This document shows positions 34,345 through 47,089 of a stretch of DNA of 64,000 nucleotides, one piece after another. Both the position numbers and the translations under genes were made by a program. Under the pieces are notes generated by a model, which searched no databases, had not been told where the DNA came from, and saw only the letters and a list, made by a program, of their open reading frames with translations. The stretch is from positions 124,001 to 188,000 of the forward strand of contig JAJQJQ010000078.1 in NCBI GenBank assembly GCA_028622995.1, in the 5' to 3' direction. Positions within the stretch are counted from its first letter, which is position 1. Every line of letters starts with the position of its first letter. This DNA is from Panagrolaimus kolymaensis. Lineage: Eukaryota; Nematoda; Chromadorea; Rhabditida; Panagrolaimidae.

Positions 34345-37221
34345 TTATGAAGTCGAAGAAGATGAATCAATTCGATCAATATGATTATTTTTAGCAATAA
34401 ATTTTTGTAATTTTTTCCAATCTCCCCTTGTTGCATGTTTAACCAATTTTCGAACTTTAAATGGTGAATCTTTTGGAGCTTTAAATGGATTTAGTGGAGT
34501 TTGATTATGAGCATTTAAAAGGGTATGAGCCACATAAACTGCGTTAGTATCTTGCTCAACTTTTCTTCCAGATCGATTTTTTTGTGATGCCGCAACCCCA
34601 GAATTCAAATCTGTTGTCTTCGTCTTCGTTGTTGATGATGGAGGTGGAATAGGATTATTTTCAGCTTTTTGTTGTTGTTGTTGTTCATTGAGTTCATTAA
34701 ATAAATTTGCTCTTCCTGCTAAACGACCATAAAAAATTTCATTTGAATTTGTTGATTTTTTTGATGTCAATCGAACAATATCCATTCGGCGTTTATATTT
34801 TTGAATGATATCAGAAGTTAGGGTTAAAGCAGCCTAAAAAAATTTAAATAAATAATTGAAAGAGCAATTTTGAAAAGATAATTTTTTTTTTCATAATAAA
34901 AAATTTGAAAAATCAAAAAAAAAACTTTATTATAACACTTTTTTTTTTAAATTCGATCTGCAAAAAGGAAAATCGCACCAACAAATTTTTTTCTGATTTT
35001 TACAGAAATAAAAATTTTTTTACGAGGTTGGCCTTCCATTTTTACGAAGAAAAAAAATTTAAATATTTAAAACAAACATTTAGATGTTCTGGAACAGGTG
35101 AACCTGGACTCCCTCCTGCTATGGCTGAAACATTTAACGACGAAGAAGACAAATCTGCAGCTGCCTGTTTTTTGAATGGAGATCTTAAACTTGGCGCTGA
35201 TGCAGCTGAAATCGATGATAGACTCTTCGTGGATGAAACTCTTGAAAGAGTTGCTAATGAATTTGAAAATCTTCGAAGTTGTTGTTGTTGTTGAGATTTA
35301 GGTTGTTGAGAAGCTTGTTGTGAAGACTCAATAATAATATTTTGACTGTTGCTACTTGATGATGCTTGAGAACAGCCATTATTAATTTGAGAAAAATTCA
35401 AACGTTTTGATGCTCGCCGTTTTATAGTAGAATCAGATAAAATTCTTTTTAGCTCTTCAGCACTTTTCTTTTTTAATCCTCCTTCTAAAACATTTGAATT
35501 AACTTTTTTTGAAGTTTTTCTTTTTTTAATTGGGATTAAAATTTTTTTTAGAAATTTCCGAAATACCATAACCAAAAAATAAAAGTCACTTCAAGTCCCA
35601 AAACAAAAAAAAATCCATAAATTCAAAGTCACTTAGAGAATCACAAAAATTTCAGAAACTTGGATATTTTTTTCCAATTTTTTTTAAGAAAAATAATTTT
35701 CGATTTTCTTTCAAGAATCCCAAACAATAATAACTTACTTCTCTTAATTTTATCAAAAGGTGTTTGAGCGACGACTTCATTGAGTCCATTATTTTTTGAA
35801 TTTTCAACGCATTGTTTTTTAGCTAACTTTTCTTCTGGTGTTTCAGCAACAAATAATTTTCTTTTTCTATTATTTTCTTCTCCATTCTTTGTTGGAGTTT
35901 CATTTTTTGCTGCTCTAGGCCTTGGTAAACTTTTTAATGGAGAATATGAAAGTGGAGGGCGACTTTTGCGCGGAGATCGCCTTAATTCGTGTTGTTGCTT
36001 TTGTTTTTGCTTTTCATTTTGTTGATGCTGCTTCTTTTTAATTTCCTCATTTTCTTGGGAAGGTTTTAATTCTTGAATCATAATTTTTAATTTTTCTTTT
36101 ATTCCATTTTTTGAATTTTTTAATATATTCAAACTTTTTTCTTTTGGTAATAATAAATCATCGTTTGCTTCATCATCATCACCTTCATCGTCGTCTGCTT
36201 CTTCGTGAATTTGATTTTCAAGACTTTCATATTTTTTTAATTCCTTTGGAAGAGAAAATTCCAATTCCTCGTAAATTTGAGTTAAATAAAGTGGAATATC
36301 AATTAAAAATTCATCACAAATTGTTCGATCAAGAAATTCATGGATTTTGTTTCCTCGATGAGCGAAAAGATATCTCAATTTTTTGAGTATATTTGTTTGA
36401 GACAATGGTCGAAGTTTGGATCGAAGAATAAAAAGTTCGGTGAGAAGCATCACCTCGCATTCCAAACATTTTTGCTCTATCGAAGTTATTGGATTTTCTT
36501 TAATTTCTTGTGCAGTTTGTAAAAATTCATCGGAAAGAAAGTTTACGGCTCTCGACTGAAAAAAAAAATTATTTAATTTAAAGTTTGAGATTTTTTTAAA
36601 AATGTTTGTAAAATAAATTTTTTTAGAGTTTAGATTGCTAATTTTGGGAGTTTCGAATATATAAGATTTTTTTAAGTTTTCTTGAGTCAAAAAAAATAAA
36701 AAGGTTTTTTGATTAACTTTTTATTTTTTCGGTCTCCAGGGAAACAACAACAAAAAAGCCTTATTTCAGCTTACTTTTCATTTCCTCATTTATTTCCTTA
36801 TTAATAAAGCCTTCCTCATTCATTTAAAAAACAAGACTCAAAAATATTATATTAAGAAACAAACACTCACCATGACTTCATTATTTTCAGAACTATTATT
36901 ACTTTCTTCTTCTTTCGCAAAATATACGATAACAGAATTAATTAAAAATTTATATAATGTTAATGCATCCTTTTTTTGATTTAATAATAATATATAATTT
37001 GAATCAAAAGTTGATTTAAATTCATCAGCTGATGATGTTGATGAGCCACCACCATCACTTTCATTTGCTGCAAAAAAACAAGAAAAATGAAAAAATGAAA
37101 GAAAAACAATAACAAAAAAAGTTTCTTTTTTTGGTTTTTTTGGAATATAAAAAAAAACATGGGTGTGCTAAAAGAAAGAAAAAAACTTACGTATTAAAAA
37201 ATGATCAAAATCTGTTGTCAT
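34345..37221 (-). CDS. Nuclear protein rich in CDK-type sites; treslin/SLD-3-like candidate
   Basis: The start at 37221 gives MTTDFDHFLI before a GTAAGT donor. Exon 2 (about 36872-37070) contains DALTLYKFLINSVIVYF. Exon 3 (about 35739-36560) carries a helical segment (AVNFLSDEFLQTAQEIKENP, LECEVMLLTELFILRSKL), an acidic run, and a basic region with LRRSPRKSRPPLSYSPLK, FVAETPEEK and VAQTPFDKIKR. The latter two resemble proline-directed kinase sites. Further exons (about 35090-35560 and 34345-34833) are Ser/Gln-rich with polyglutamine. The helical-then-S/TP-rich layout and repeated VA-TP motifs recall treslin/TICRR (C. elegans SLD-3), a CDK-regulated replication initiation factor, but identity is unproven. 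Confidence 0.45.
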
Positions 37222-37283
37222 GGTAGTTATTTATATTCTTTTTTTGGGGGTTTAATCATTCAAGAAGCTAAAAACATTCTTAA

Positions 37284-39030
37284 AGGACCCTGCTCATTTC
37301 ATCTTTTTTGAAATTTGTTTTCAAAACCGCGGCTGGATATTCCATCATGCCGCAACGTTGCAAAAGGCTGAAGCGGCAGTTTTTCATACTTGAATTTTTT
37401 GTCAATCAAAAAAAGCATTTCTCAACAAAAAAGCATTTCTTCTTCTTCTTTTTCCACCTTTTCTTTAAGATGAATACATAGTTTTTTATTCCCCTTATAA
37501 CCATCACTGTTTGAATGAGGTTGAAAACAATTAGCATGTATGTAATAATGTTATTAATCCACAATTTAGTTACTCATTGGAAATTTTTCTTGATTTTCTC
37601 CTCGTTTTCCTCGAATTTTTACACCCAAAATGCTTTTTCTTGATTTCATACATCGATTACCTCTTTGCCTTTTATTCCAACCTATGTTACTTGTTGCTTT
37701 TTACTTCCACAAGATATTTGACATCGCTGATCTCTAATTTTGGCTCAATCATAAACGTTGCATTATTCCTATACAACCAATAATTCATATCTAAAGTTAT
37801 GAGGTTGTATAATTCCACCATTTCCCTTTCAATTGTCTCCAAGAATTAGTTATTACAGCCTTTGTGGTTCAATACATCTTCGAATCTAGATAGTGATGAA
37901 ACTTTTTTCAACTTACGGTTAGCATGCGCACAAATGTCTTCTTTCAACTTGGGCGATGGAATAAAGATACTTACTTTTTTTACTCGCAGCTATAATACTA
38001 AAACCAAAACTACAAGTTTTAGCTATTTCACTACTTCGCCATCAAACTAATTAGACTTTTCGATGTTACTCGAAGCCCCAGTCACATGAGTTTATCTCAA
38101 CTATAAAGATTTCGGTTTTTTACATCTTTATAAGCTATTGTTCATATTTCGATTAACTAAAACTGCCATCTAAATACAACAAAAGTTCGGTTTCATTGAA
38201 AACGCAATGTAAAGATTCGAAGTGGCAAACAAAAGTTGAATGAACAACAATTTTTGGTTAGCATTTACATTCTTCTTGGAAAGTAAAAGCATTATTGAAA
38301 TTACATTCGGTGATTATTGTGTAATAGAAGCTGTTTTTGAAGTGCCAGTCATCTCATCATAGCAAAGAAAATATGTAATAAATAAATGAGTTCAGTTATT
38401 ACATTATTCAGCACAAACGGCCGTTTTTATAGTAATCATACTTCGTGTAACATTATTGTAATTGGCATATGTATGGAAGAAAAGTTCGATACTATGATCA
38501 ACCAATAATAAAATGTTTTGGGTTGTTGATAAGAAAATGTTTATAACCAGTGTGGTGAACAAAGAAGGGCGGATTAACTTTTCATCTTATTATACTTTTA
38601 CGTTCAAAGCAAGTTACGGCAAAACATCTATCGAATTCAAGATGAAGATCATCTCATACTTCCGTGCATATAAAAATGTAGCCATAATTCCACCACTAAC
38701 TACAAAAAAAATGTCAAAAACGGAATAAAATAACCAACGAGTAGCCGAAATGTAAGCTAATAGTATTGTTAATACCTACCAATATGCTATAAAACCAATA
38801 GATACCTTGAAAATAACAACTAAAAGTGTAAAATATGTATTCATCATAAAGAAAAGGTGGAAAAAGAAGAAGAAGAAATGCTTTTTTGTTGAGAAATGCT
38901 TTTTTTGATTGACAAAAAATTCAAGTATGAAAAACTGCCGCTTCAGCCTTTTGCAACGTTGCGGCATGATGGAATATCCAGCCGCGGTTTTGAAAACAAA
39001 TTTCAAAAAAGATGAAATGAGCAGGGTCCT
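37284..39030. mobile_element. TTAA-flanked DNA transposon, 1,747 bp, non-autonomous
   Basis: Terminal inverted repeats of about 195 bp (37284 to ~37480 and ~38838 to 39030) begin AGGACCCTGCTCATTTCATC. Each end is flanked by TTAA (37280-37283 and 39031-39034), the target site of piggyBac and Kolobok elements. The interior (~1.36 kb) has only short, unconvincing frames and no transposase. Its left end lies 58 bp upstream of the ATG of the treslin-like candidate gene. Confidence 0.92.
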
Positions 39031-39034
39031 TTAA

Positions 39035-40555
39035 GTAAAAATCAAAAAAAAATAAAGAACAAAATAATCTTTGAAAATTTTTTTATAGAAAGTTTTCTTT
39101 TATATTTTTTTTATTTGAAAAAAACCACGTTTGATCGAACACAAAAAAAAAGAGTAATGAAGAAAAATAAAATTCGTTATGGGAGTTCTTTAGTTAAAAA
39201 CATAGTTAAAGAAAGTTTTGCTATTTGGAAACTAATTTTCTTCGTGGTTAATTTTTACAGAATTATTTCTAATAAAATTCTTTAATTTTGAAACAAAAAT
39301 TGTTTAAAAAGTTTAGAGAAATAATAACCCAAGAAACCTAGCAAACATTATTATTTTTCTTCACTCAAAGTCAGCCTTCTTTTTTTGTTGCAAGCTAGCA
39401 CCCATATAAATGAATCAATATATGAAAAAAAAGGCAAAAAGAAAAAAAAAAGGAACAGGGAAGGACAAAAACAAACGAAAACATATATTTCTAATGCCAA
39501 TGTCGTTGTCGTCGCCGTTGACTAGTCTAGTCTCATTTAGGCTGCAACAACGGCGAAAGAAGTCTCTCCTATTGGGTTTTTTTTCATCTGCGCAAAGCTG
39601 CTGTTCATCCTTCTTCGTTGTTGTTGAAATCCATAAAATCCATTTTAGTCGTCCTCCTCTTCCACACATTCAAATTTTTTGATATTTTTATTATTTTCTT
39701 TCCCGTTTTTCCCTTAAAGCTTTTTTTCTAAAACTCTTTGGCATTGATTTGAATGAAAATTGAAAACTGATGACAATTAGAAGAGGGAAGGAAGAGGAAC
39801 GAGATATTAATCTTTTTTATTTAATGAAAAAAGTTTTGTTATTTTCAAAAAAATATATACAGGTAGTAGAGAGAAAAAAAAAGAAGCAAGGTCATTTTTA
39901 GAAAAGTTTTTCATCCAAGAGTTTAATTGAAAAAAAATTGGAATTAATAATAATAAAACATAGTTAAAAAAGAAACTAAGCATTTGGTTAGAAAAAATTA
40001 AATTGCAAAACAGGAAAATTTAGGAAAAGAAAAAAATTGCGTTAAAAAGATTAAAACTTTAACCAAATTCTTTCATTATTTATTTTTTAGTTAATCATCA
40101 ACTTCAGCAATAGTTGATTATTAAAAAATTAGTTAAAGACGAAAGGAAAAAACTTAATGAAAAATAAAAATGAAGCTGTAAATCAAAAAAAACAGCATTG
40201 AACTATTTAGTAAAAATTTGTTGTAAGAAATATCAAAAATTAAAATTCTTTTAAAAAAAAGATCAACAGCTTTTTCCTTGAAAAAATAAAGCCCTTTTTA
40301 TTTTTTTACAATGCATTTTAAATTTTTTTTTTCTCTTGAAATTCTTGCTATCGAACTTACGATAGTTTTTATCCACTCTAATTGACTTTTTAACCTTATC
40401 ACCACCACTTGTTGCTGCGAAAAAATGGCAATAAAAGTTATGCAAATTTCCAACTTTTACTTTTTTTTTCACTTTTTTGTTTCTCGTCGTTTTCATTTCG
40501 TTCAATCATCCTTTTCCTGAAAGGTCGTTGTTTCATCGAGTTTCCTGTTTCTTCC
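39035..40555. other. Intergenic spacer with one possible isolated exon
   Basis: This is low-complexity DNA. A minus-strand stretch at about 40363-40421 (TSGGDKVKKSIRV) is bounded by a good acceptor (TTTTTTCGCAG) and a GTAAGTT donor, so it could be an exon of an unannotated gene, but I could not find partners. A GC-richer patch at 39495-39660 has no assignable role. Confidence 0.4.
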
Positions 40556-40563
40556 ATTTGAAT

Positions 40564-42051
40564 CATACATGGGCAAGTGGGTGTGTCGAGATTTTTTTTC
40601 TAGCGGTACCTCAAGAAATTTAACAAAGTGTTACGAAGTGTAACGAAGTTTAACAAAGTGCTACAAAATCTTACAAAGTTTAACAAAGTTTAACAAAGTG
40701 CTATAAAGCTTTGTAATATTGCGCAAATCGATAAAAGCAATATGCGAGTATTTTCCACGTTTTTTGTTTTTAATATTATATTAAAGTTTCCTTATTCTAT
40801 TTGTCAAAAAGAAAATGATACCATTAAAATTAAACTTTTCATTATTTTATTCTTGTAATGCTTGTATGCTTTTACTTAATGAACTTAATAGCCGTTCTAT
40901 TTCAAACTTGGCGGACGGATAATGAATTAGAGAATTAGTTTATAAGCTTAAACTTAAGGGTTGCAAATTGCAATGTAAAAATGATGATTCTTACACAATT
41001 CTGCTTTTTAAATTGCATCCGAAAAACACAAAGCCATTAATGACCCCGCATTTTGCTTATAACTGATTTATTTAAAAAAGATTTTATGGTAATTCTAAAT
41101 TTGAATTCAAATTTGACGATAGCAAGCTTAGTTATTTCGTAGAAGGTAAGAGACAGAAAACAATGATCGAATTTTTTAATGCAGGAAGGCAAAACACAAA
41201 TGATGACCATGCAATCCATCCTCATGCTTTAATATAATTAAAAATAAATAAAAATGACAACTCAATTAGTGCAAAGCTTAATGATTTTAAATATGCTCAT
41301 CTTGATGCTCATGGAGATCCAAAAAAATAAGGAGTGATCTTAATTTAGTTTTTGTTTTGTTTATTTTTAATCATTTGAAATAAATCTTAGAAGAAAAAAG
41401 AAAAATAATTCACTGTTTTTTTCTTATTTTTGCTATGAAAGAAGAGAAAAAATAAGTGATAAATTCTTTTAAGTAATGAAAAAAATAAAAGAAAAAATCC
41501 TAACTTTTTGGAGAAGAGTATATGCTTCGACTTTGACTCTCTAATCTTCGAATAAAAATGCGCTCTTTAAAAAAATATGTATTGCGAAAATTTGATTCTT
41601 AAAAATTATGAATTTTGAGGCAATAATGAAGGATTGAGCGGACTTTTACTTCTGAAAAAAAAGTTCTATGTAAAAAATTGGAAAGTCAAATATTTTCTTT
41701 CTTTCGTTGAGAAAAATACAACCGACGACTTTTTTGTTTTTATCAAAAAATGAAAACGACAAATAATAGAAAGGAAATATGGGGAAATATTAGTTTAAAA
41801 AAAGAATTTTGTTCCATTTTTAGTAACAAACTAATGAAAAAAGATGCTCAAAGTTAACAAAATAAATTTTTGAAATTTTTTAAATATAAATAAACTTTTA
41901 GTTTTTTTGGAAAAAAACTTTTTTGCTGGAAAAACAAGCATTTTTCGAAATTTCTAAAATTTTTAGCGGTACGTCGGCAAAAAACCCAGCGGTACGCCGG
42001 TACGTCAGGGTGTGTCAAAACACACCCTAACACACCCTGTGCCCATGTATG
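40564..42051. mobile_element. hAT-like MITE, 1,488 bp
   Basis: The element starts CATACATGGGCA and ends TGCCCATGTATG, a perfect 12-bp inverted repeat followed by related GTGTGT/ACACAC sequence. It is flanked by an exact 8-bp duplication ATTTGAAT (40556-40563 and 42052-42059). Near the left end is an 11-12-bp tandem array of the TTTAACAAAGTG type (40617-40712). No transposase is recognised. It ends 77 bp upstream of the MATH-BTB gene's ATG. Confidence 0.9.
40617..40712 (+). repeat. Short tandem repeat within the hAT-like MITE
   Basis: About eight imperfect units of 11-12 bp vary around TTTAACAAAGTG and GTTACGAAGTG. Iterated subterminal motifs like this can be transposase-binding sites. Confidence 0.6.
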
Positions 42052-42128
42052 ATTTGAATGTTTCTTGGTTTATAAATTGTATGTAAAGAATCAAGAATAA
42101 TCTGTTACCGTATTTTGGAAATAAGAAG

Positions 42129-43282
42129 ATGGATTCAGCTTCACAACTTTCAACTTTTGTGAGTTTTTACTTTTTTACTTATTCGTTTAACTTCCTTTTT
42201 TCAGATGCTTGAATGTCCTTTCGCCGTCACATGGGAAATCGAAGAAGAGAAATTGGCTTCTTTGAAGGATTCAGAAAATGGACGCTTGGAAACACAATAT
42301 TTCGATGCTTCAAACATTCCTGATGTTCAATTTTATTTTAGATTTTATCCTAACGGAAACAATGAAGAAAAGCGTGGAAAAGTATGGTTTGGCTTGATGA
42401 TGGAGATTGGAAATGAAAAGAAGGTCAAAGCTGATTATAAATTTTTCATTGAATCTGCTGATGGTATCTATAAGTTCATTCATGAATTTGACAGATCTTA
42501 TGGTCATGGAGGATATGGTTTCACCACTGCTGAACTTTTCGATCCTGAAATGAAGTTTATCAACAATGGAAAACTCATTCTCAAATGTGAAGGAACTTTA
42601 TATGTTGAAAGAGAATATCAATCAGATTTTGAAGAAACTAAAAAAAGCTTTTTGAGTAAATTATGGAAAAGAAATGACAAAGATTTCACAATTATTGTTG
42701 ATGGCAAAAGTATCAAAGTAAGTTATTTACAATCTTCCTCTACTACCTTTATTTACCACAAGTATTTTTATAGACTCACAAAAATGTTCTTGCTATTTTA
42801 TCTGATGTCTTTGAAGCAATGTTCAATTCTGGAATGAAAGAAGCTGTTGAAAACAAGATGGAAATTATTGATTTTTCATATGAAACCGTCAAAATTGCCA
42901 TTGAAATTATGTATGATCGAAAAATGTCAACTTTGAAATTGGAAGAAAAGATGGATGTTCTCAATTTTTTCGACAAATACTGTATTTTGGATCTTAAAGT
43001 AAACCTTTTTGGAGCTATGCGTTTATGTTCTTGTTATTATTATATGTTATTTTATAGGATTTATTAGAACTTTCATTAGCTGAAAACATTTCTCTTGCAG
43101 CCGTGATTCAAATAGCAAATTTTTCACTTTTCTTAAATTCCACCAATCTTCAAAAACGATGCATGGATTTTATTATTGCTTCCTTTCGAATGAATCAACT
43201 TATCGACGATTTTGATGATCTCAATGAATCTTTTGCTTTCAAAATTCTTAAACATTCTTACTATAATGTCACTAAAACTTGA
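42129..43282 (+). CDS. MATH-BTB protein
   Basis: Probable CUL3 ubiquitin-ligase substrate adaptor. Exons are 42129-42158, 42205-42717, 42774-42998 and 43058-43282. The MATH domain fills exon 2 (FAVTWEIEEEKLASL ... GHGGYGFTTAELFDPE, then FTIIVDGKSIK, which leads into the BTB). Exon 3 carries the BTB core: THKNVLAILSDVFEAMFNS, DFSYETVKIAIEIMYD and FFDKYCILDLK. Exon 4 is the C-terminal helical part ending HSYYNVTKT. The canonical MATH-BTB order and length (about 330 aa) are kept. An hAT-like element sits directly upstream. A damaged duplicate follows at 43905. Confidence 0.85.
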
Positions 43283-43904
43283 TTTATCTGTTTGATTTTT
43301 GTCTTTACTTTTGCTTCACCCATAAAAATGTGTAATAAAAACTTTACTTTGTATATTTTGATTTATGGAAAACTCATTTTAAGAATATAATTTTGTAATT
43401 TTCTTACATTTCTTTGTTGGGATAAATAAATGCTTATTCCTACCATCAACTTTTCTTGATCGCGATTTATACCATAAGCATAATAAGCTGTTGCAGAAGT
43501 TGAAACTCTTGGAAAAATTTCAAATTATTGTTTAACAAAAGGTTTTTTGAAAATGCCTAACTGTTTGCATAATAAAAAAGTAAAGCTTGGAGAATTAAAA
43601 TGCTATTGCCCTAATTTATGAACTTATTTTTTAAATGCAATGAATTGTAAGCACATGAAATTCGAAAGCGTTAGTAAAGAGTTCATAAAAACAAACAGAA
43701 AATATTGGTGGCAAAAATCCTTTAAAAATGGTTTTAACAACGAATTCAGAAATAATAAAGTTTTGTTATGCCAAATCCAGCAATTTCTCTTCCTTTATTT
43801 TTTTGTTTGTCATTATTTTATTTCGCTCAAAGGCTGCAAATCAAATGGCTTTCCTTCTTTCATTTTTTAAGAAAAATATTTTATCGTCTTTTGGTAAAAA
43901 GAAG
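43283..43904. other. Spacer between MATH-BTB paralogs
   Basis: AT-rich DNA. The last ~40 bp resemble the 5' flank of the first paralog (GAAGATGGATTCA), as expected from duplication. No other feature was seen. Confidence 0.45.
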
Positions 43905-44624
43905 ATGGATTCAACTCATAAATCTTCAAATTTTGTTAGTTTTAACTTTTTTTTTCTCGCTCAAGTTTATTTATTTTTTAGATGCTTGAATGTCCTATCG
44001 CCGTCAAATGGAAAATCGAAGAATACAAGTGTGTTGTTTTGAATGAATCAGATTATGGATATTTGAATGCAGAATTGTTGGATGCTTCAAATACTCATGA
44101 TGTTGATAGCAAATGGAAAGGGCGAGAATTTATGGGTCGTTTATGGAAGCGAAATGACAAAGATTTCACAATTACTGTTGATGGACAAGATATACAAGTA
44201 AGTTTTTCATACATATATATGCTCTTTATAAAAGTTGGCTTACTTTTAGGCTCATAAATGTATGCTCGCTGTTAATTCTCCTGTTTTTGAAGCAATGTTC
44301 AATTCTGAAATGAAAGAAGCCACTGAAAACAAGATCAAAATTACTGATTTTTCATATGAAACTGTTGAACTCGCTTTGGAACTATGCTATAATCGAAATA
44401 TTCATTCTTTAACTTTGGAAGAAAAACTTTCAGTTATTCCTTTCATGGATAAATACGACATTCAAGATCTCAAGGTAATTGATTTGTTTGTAACTTTTCT
44501 CAACAAACATTGTTTTTAGGACTTAATTGAAGATTCAATGATCGATGAAATCTCAACTTCCGATGTTTGTCAAATTACAAATTATTCAGTCATCTCAAAT
44601 TCTATCAAACTTCAAAACGAATGA
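43905..44624 (+). pseudogene. MATH-BTB paralog with MATH deletion and early stop
   Basis: Exons 43905-43934, 43982-44197, 44250-44474 and 44520-44624 mirror the neighbour. Relative to it, exon 2 lacks about 100 codons of the MATH domain (between SNTHDV and the FTITVDGQDIQ end), although the frame is kept. The BTB core (AHKCMLAVNSPVFEAMF ... FMDKYDIQDLK) is intact. In exon 4 the sequence equivalent to LQKRCMDFI has changed by a small deletion and now reads LQNE then TGA. About 45 codons of former coding sequence remain downstream. It may be a dying copy or a short BTB-only protein. Confidence 0.7.
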
Positions 44625-45776
44625 ATGGATTTTATGATCGCTAGTTTTCGAATGAACCAACTTATTGATGATTTCGATGATCTTGGATACTGATTTTGCT
44701 TTGAAACTTCATAAAAATACTTTCTCCGATGTCATCAAAACTTGATTTATTTTTCTTTACTTTGTTTTTGTTATTACTTTTGTTTCTTTTTTTAGTTTGT
44801 TATTTACTTTTTATAAATATTTTTTTGTTTTGAATATGAACTATCAGAAAGTTTGAGTAACTGTAGTTTGTAATAATGAGATTACTTTACATGTGTAATG
44901 AAGAGTTACATAACATTATCATTCCAATCTCTTTCTTTTATTTTCTTGTTTGCCAACCTAAAGTTTCTAAATCAAAGTTTGTTTGAACTACCCACTTTTG
45001 TAAGGGCTTTGGTACTCATTCCACAGCTATCGTATAAAATAATTCAAATGCACAAAATTATTCGCGAATTGAAGGCAAAAATGAAGTTTGCTAATGAGTG
45101 AATTAATCCATTCTTTTATGTCTAAAATCATTAAGGTTTGAATCCATATACTCGGAAACAATACTTTTTTGTTGTTGTAATTAATCAACTAATATTCTGC
45201 TGCCATTATTTTTTAACATTTTTATAATCTTATGAAGCTAAACAAGTTTCTTTTCTTCCCACAAACTCCACCGTATCAAGCTTTATAAAATAATCACAGC
45301 AGTAAAAAGCATCAGCTAAAAAAAGTTCACTTGCAAGAAGCTTGTCGAAAATGCTTTCTTTTTTTGATTTTCATTCAATAAAAAGAAATTTTAGTTGATG
45401 CTTCCACTTTTCTCCATGAAAGCAAAGATTTTTGAATCGAACTAAAATGGTTTTGAAGTGTACATAATAATGCAAAAAAACTTTTTAAATATAAAGCATT
45501 TCAAAACAATGTTGCAAGAAAATTTTTTTGCACACAATTTTGTGATTTTTTTTTCTTTCATTTTTATCACTAAAAGCATTTTTACAGAAATTTTGTATAT
45601 TTAAATCAAAAAAACTTAAAGCGTACGTTTACTAATATTTATAAAAAAGCTTTTAAAAACTTTATTAAAATATTCAAAATTCAATGAAGCATTGTTGAAA
45701 TTATTTAATACTTAAGGAATTTTATTTCTTCTGAAAACTATTATTTCTGGTTGTTTGGAAGAAAAAAAGAAAAAGG
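44625..45776. other. Intergenic spacer
   Basis: The first ~120 bp are the relic 3' end of the truncated MATH-BTB paralog. The rest is AT-rich with no gene seen. Its final ~60 bp resemble the flank cut by transposon copy 2 upstream of the second cysteine-rich gene. Confidence 0.5.
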
Positions 45777-47089
45777 ATGAAGCTTCTTATTTTCTTTGCC
45801 CTTTGTTTCGGTGTTGCATCTGCACGTTTTTTCCATTATTGCCATAAAAATTCTGATTGTGGTTTACAGGGAGTTTGCAAAGGTATCCGTTGTGAATATG
45901 TAAGTTTTTATTTTAAGATTTAATTGTTATAGCAAAAGAATGAAACGTAAATCTAAATTTTTATTATTTTAGCCACCAGATCCAAAGCATGATGGTGAAG
46001 CATGTAAAACAAACAAAGACTGTCCACATCCGGAAGACCAATGCGTCGACAAAAAATGCGTTCATAAATTTCATCAAAGCAAAGAGTCATGCAAAACTGA
46101 TCATGATTGTCCACATCCTGAAGACAAGTGCATTGATGGCAAATGCGTTCATAAAAAAACAATTCAAGGAAGTGAACTTTGCGGTTTTAATAGAATAGTT
46201 TGCCCTAAAGGAACAAGATGCGGAGGAGATTTTTGTTTTGTAAGTTATTTTGTAAATTTAAACCTTTCATAAAATATTTAAATAAAATCTTAATTACTTT
46301 TTATTATAGCCTATAATTCCTCCAAAGAAGCATGATGGCGAAGCATGTAAAACAAGCAAAGATTGCCCACATCCGGAAGACCAATGCATTGACAACAAAT
46401 GCGTTCATAAGTCACCTAAATTAGATGATGTTGCATCTAATCTTCCCCAAACATGTGTAACGGTTAAAACTTGCCCCTCAGGAACCACAGCATGCATCAA
46501 TAATGTTTGTTATGTGAGTTTTATCTTTAAAAATTCAAATTTTAATAAAAGAAACTTCGATAAAAATTATTATTTTACAGCCACCAATTGATCCAAAAAA
46601 GAAGGATGAGAAAAAGCATGATGGTGAGAAGTGTGAAACTAGCAAAGATTGTCCTCATCCTGAAGATAAATGCATTGACAACAAATGCGTTCATAAAAAA
46701 GTTCATCAAAGTGAACATTGCGGTCATAGTTTGGAAAAGTGCCCCAAAGGAACAAGATGTGTAGGAGATTTTTGTATTGTAAGCTTTTTTTTTAAATTTA
46801 AATCTTTTGTAAGATATTAAAGAAAAATCTAAATTATTTTTTATTATTATTATAGCCAAGAAATCATCAAAAGAAGGATGAAAAAACGCATGGTGGCGAA
46901 CCTTGTGAAACAAAAAAAGATTGCCCACATCCTCACGAAGACCGTTGCATCAATAAGAAATGCATTCATAAATCCCATGATGGTGGACCTTGTGAAACAA
47001 GACACGATTGCCCTCATCCTGCAGATCAGTGCATCGAAAAAATATGCATTCATCATCACCCTTTTGGAATTATTGGGATTCATCCTTAA
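45777..47089 (+). CDS. Secreted cysteine-rich modular protein
   Basis: The signal peptide is MKLLIFFALCFGVASA. Five exons (45777-45899, 45973-46239, 46310-46513, 46581-46778, 46856-47089) all join in phase 0, most starting with a PP or P codon pair. The mature chain is built of repeated modules with spacing C-x5-C-x6-C-x4-C, typified by CKTNKDCPHPEDQCVDKKCV. There are about six copies, alternating with a second module containing CPKGTRC-GDFC. It resembles EB/knottin-like nematode repeats, but I cannot assign a named family. It is probably extracellular, cuticular or an effector. A shorter paralog lies at 50468. Confidence 0.78.

Noticed and set aside
39410..39682. Overlapping frames on both strands in a GC-richer patch
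   Set aside because: Neither strand shows a recognisable protein, splice sites or a start in good context.
40564..42051. Minus-strand frame 41037-41225 as hAT transposase relic
   Set aside because: No hAT dimerisation (hATC) or BED motif could be seen, and the frame is too short to support the claim.
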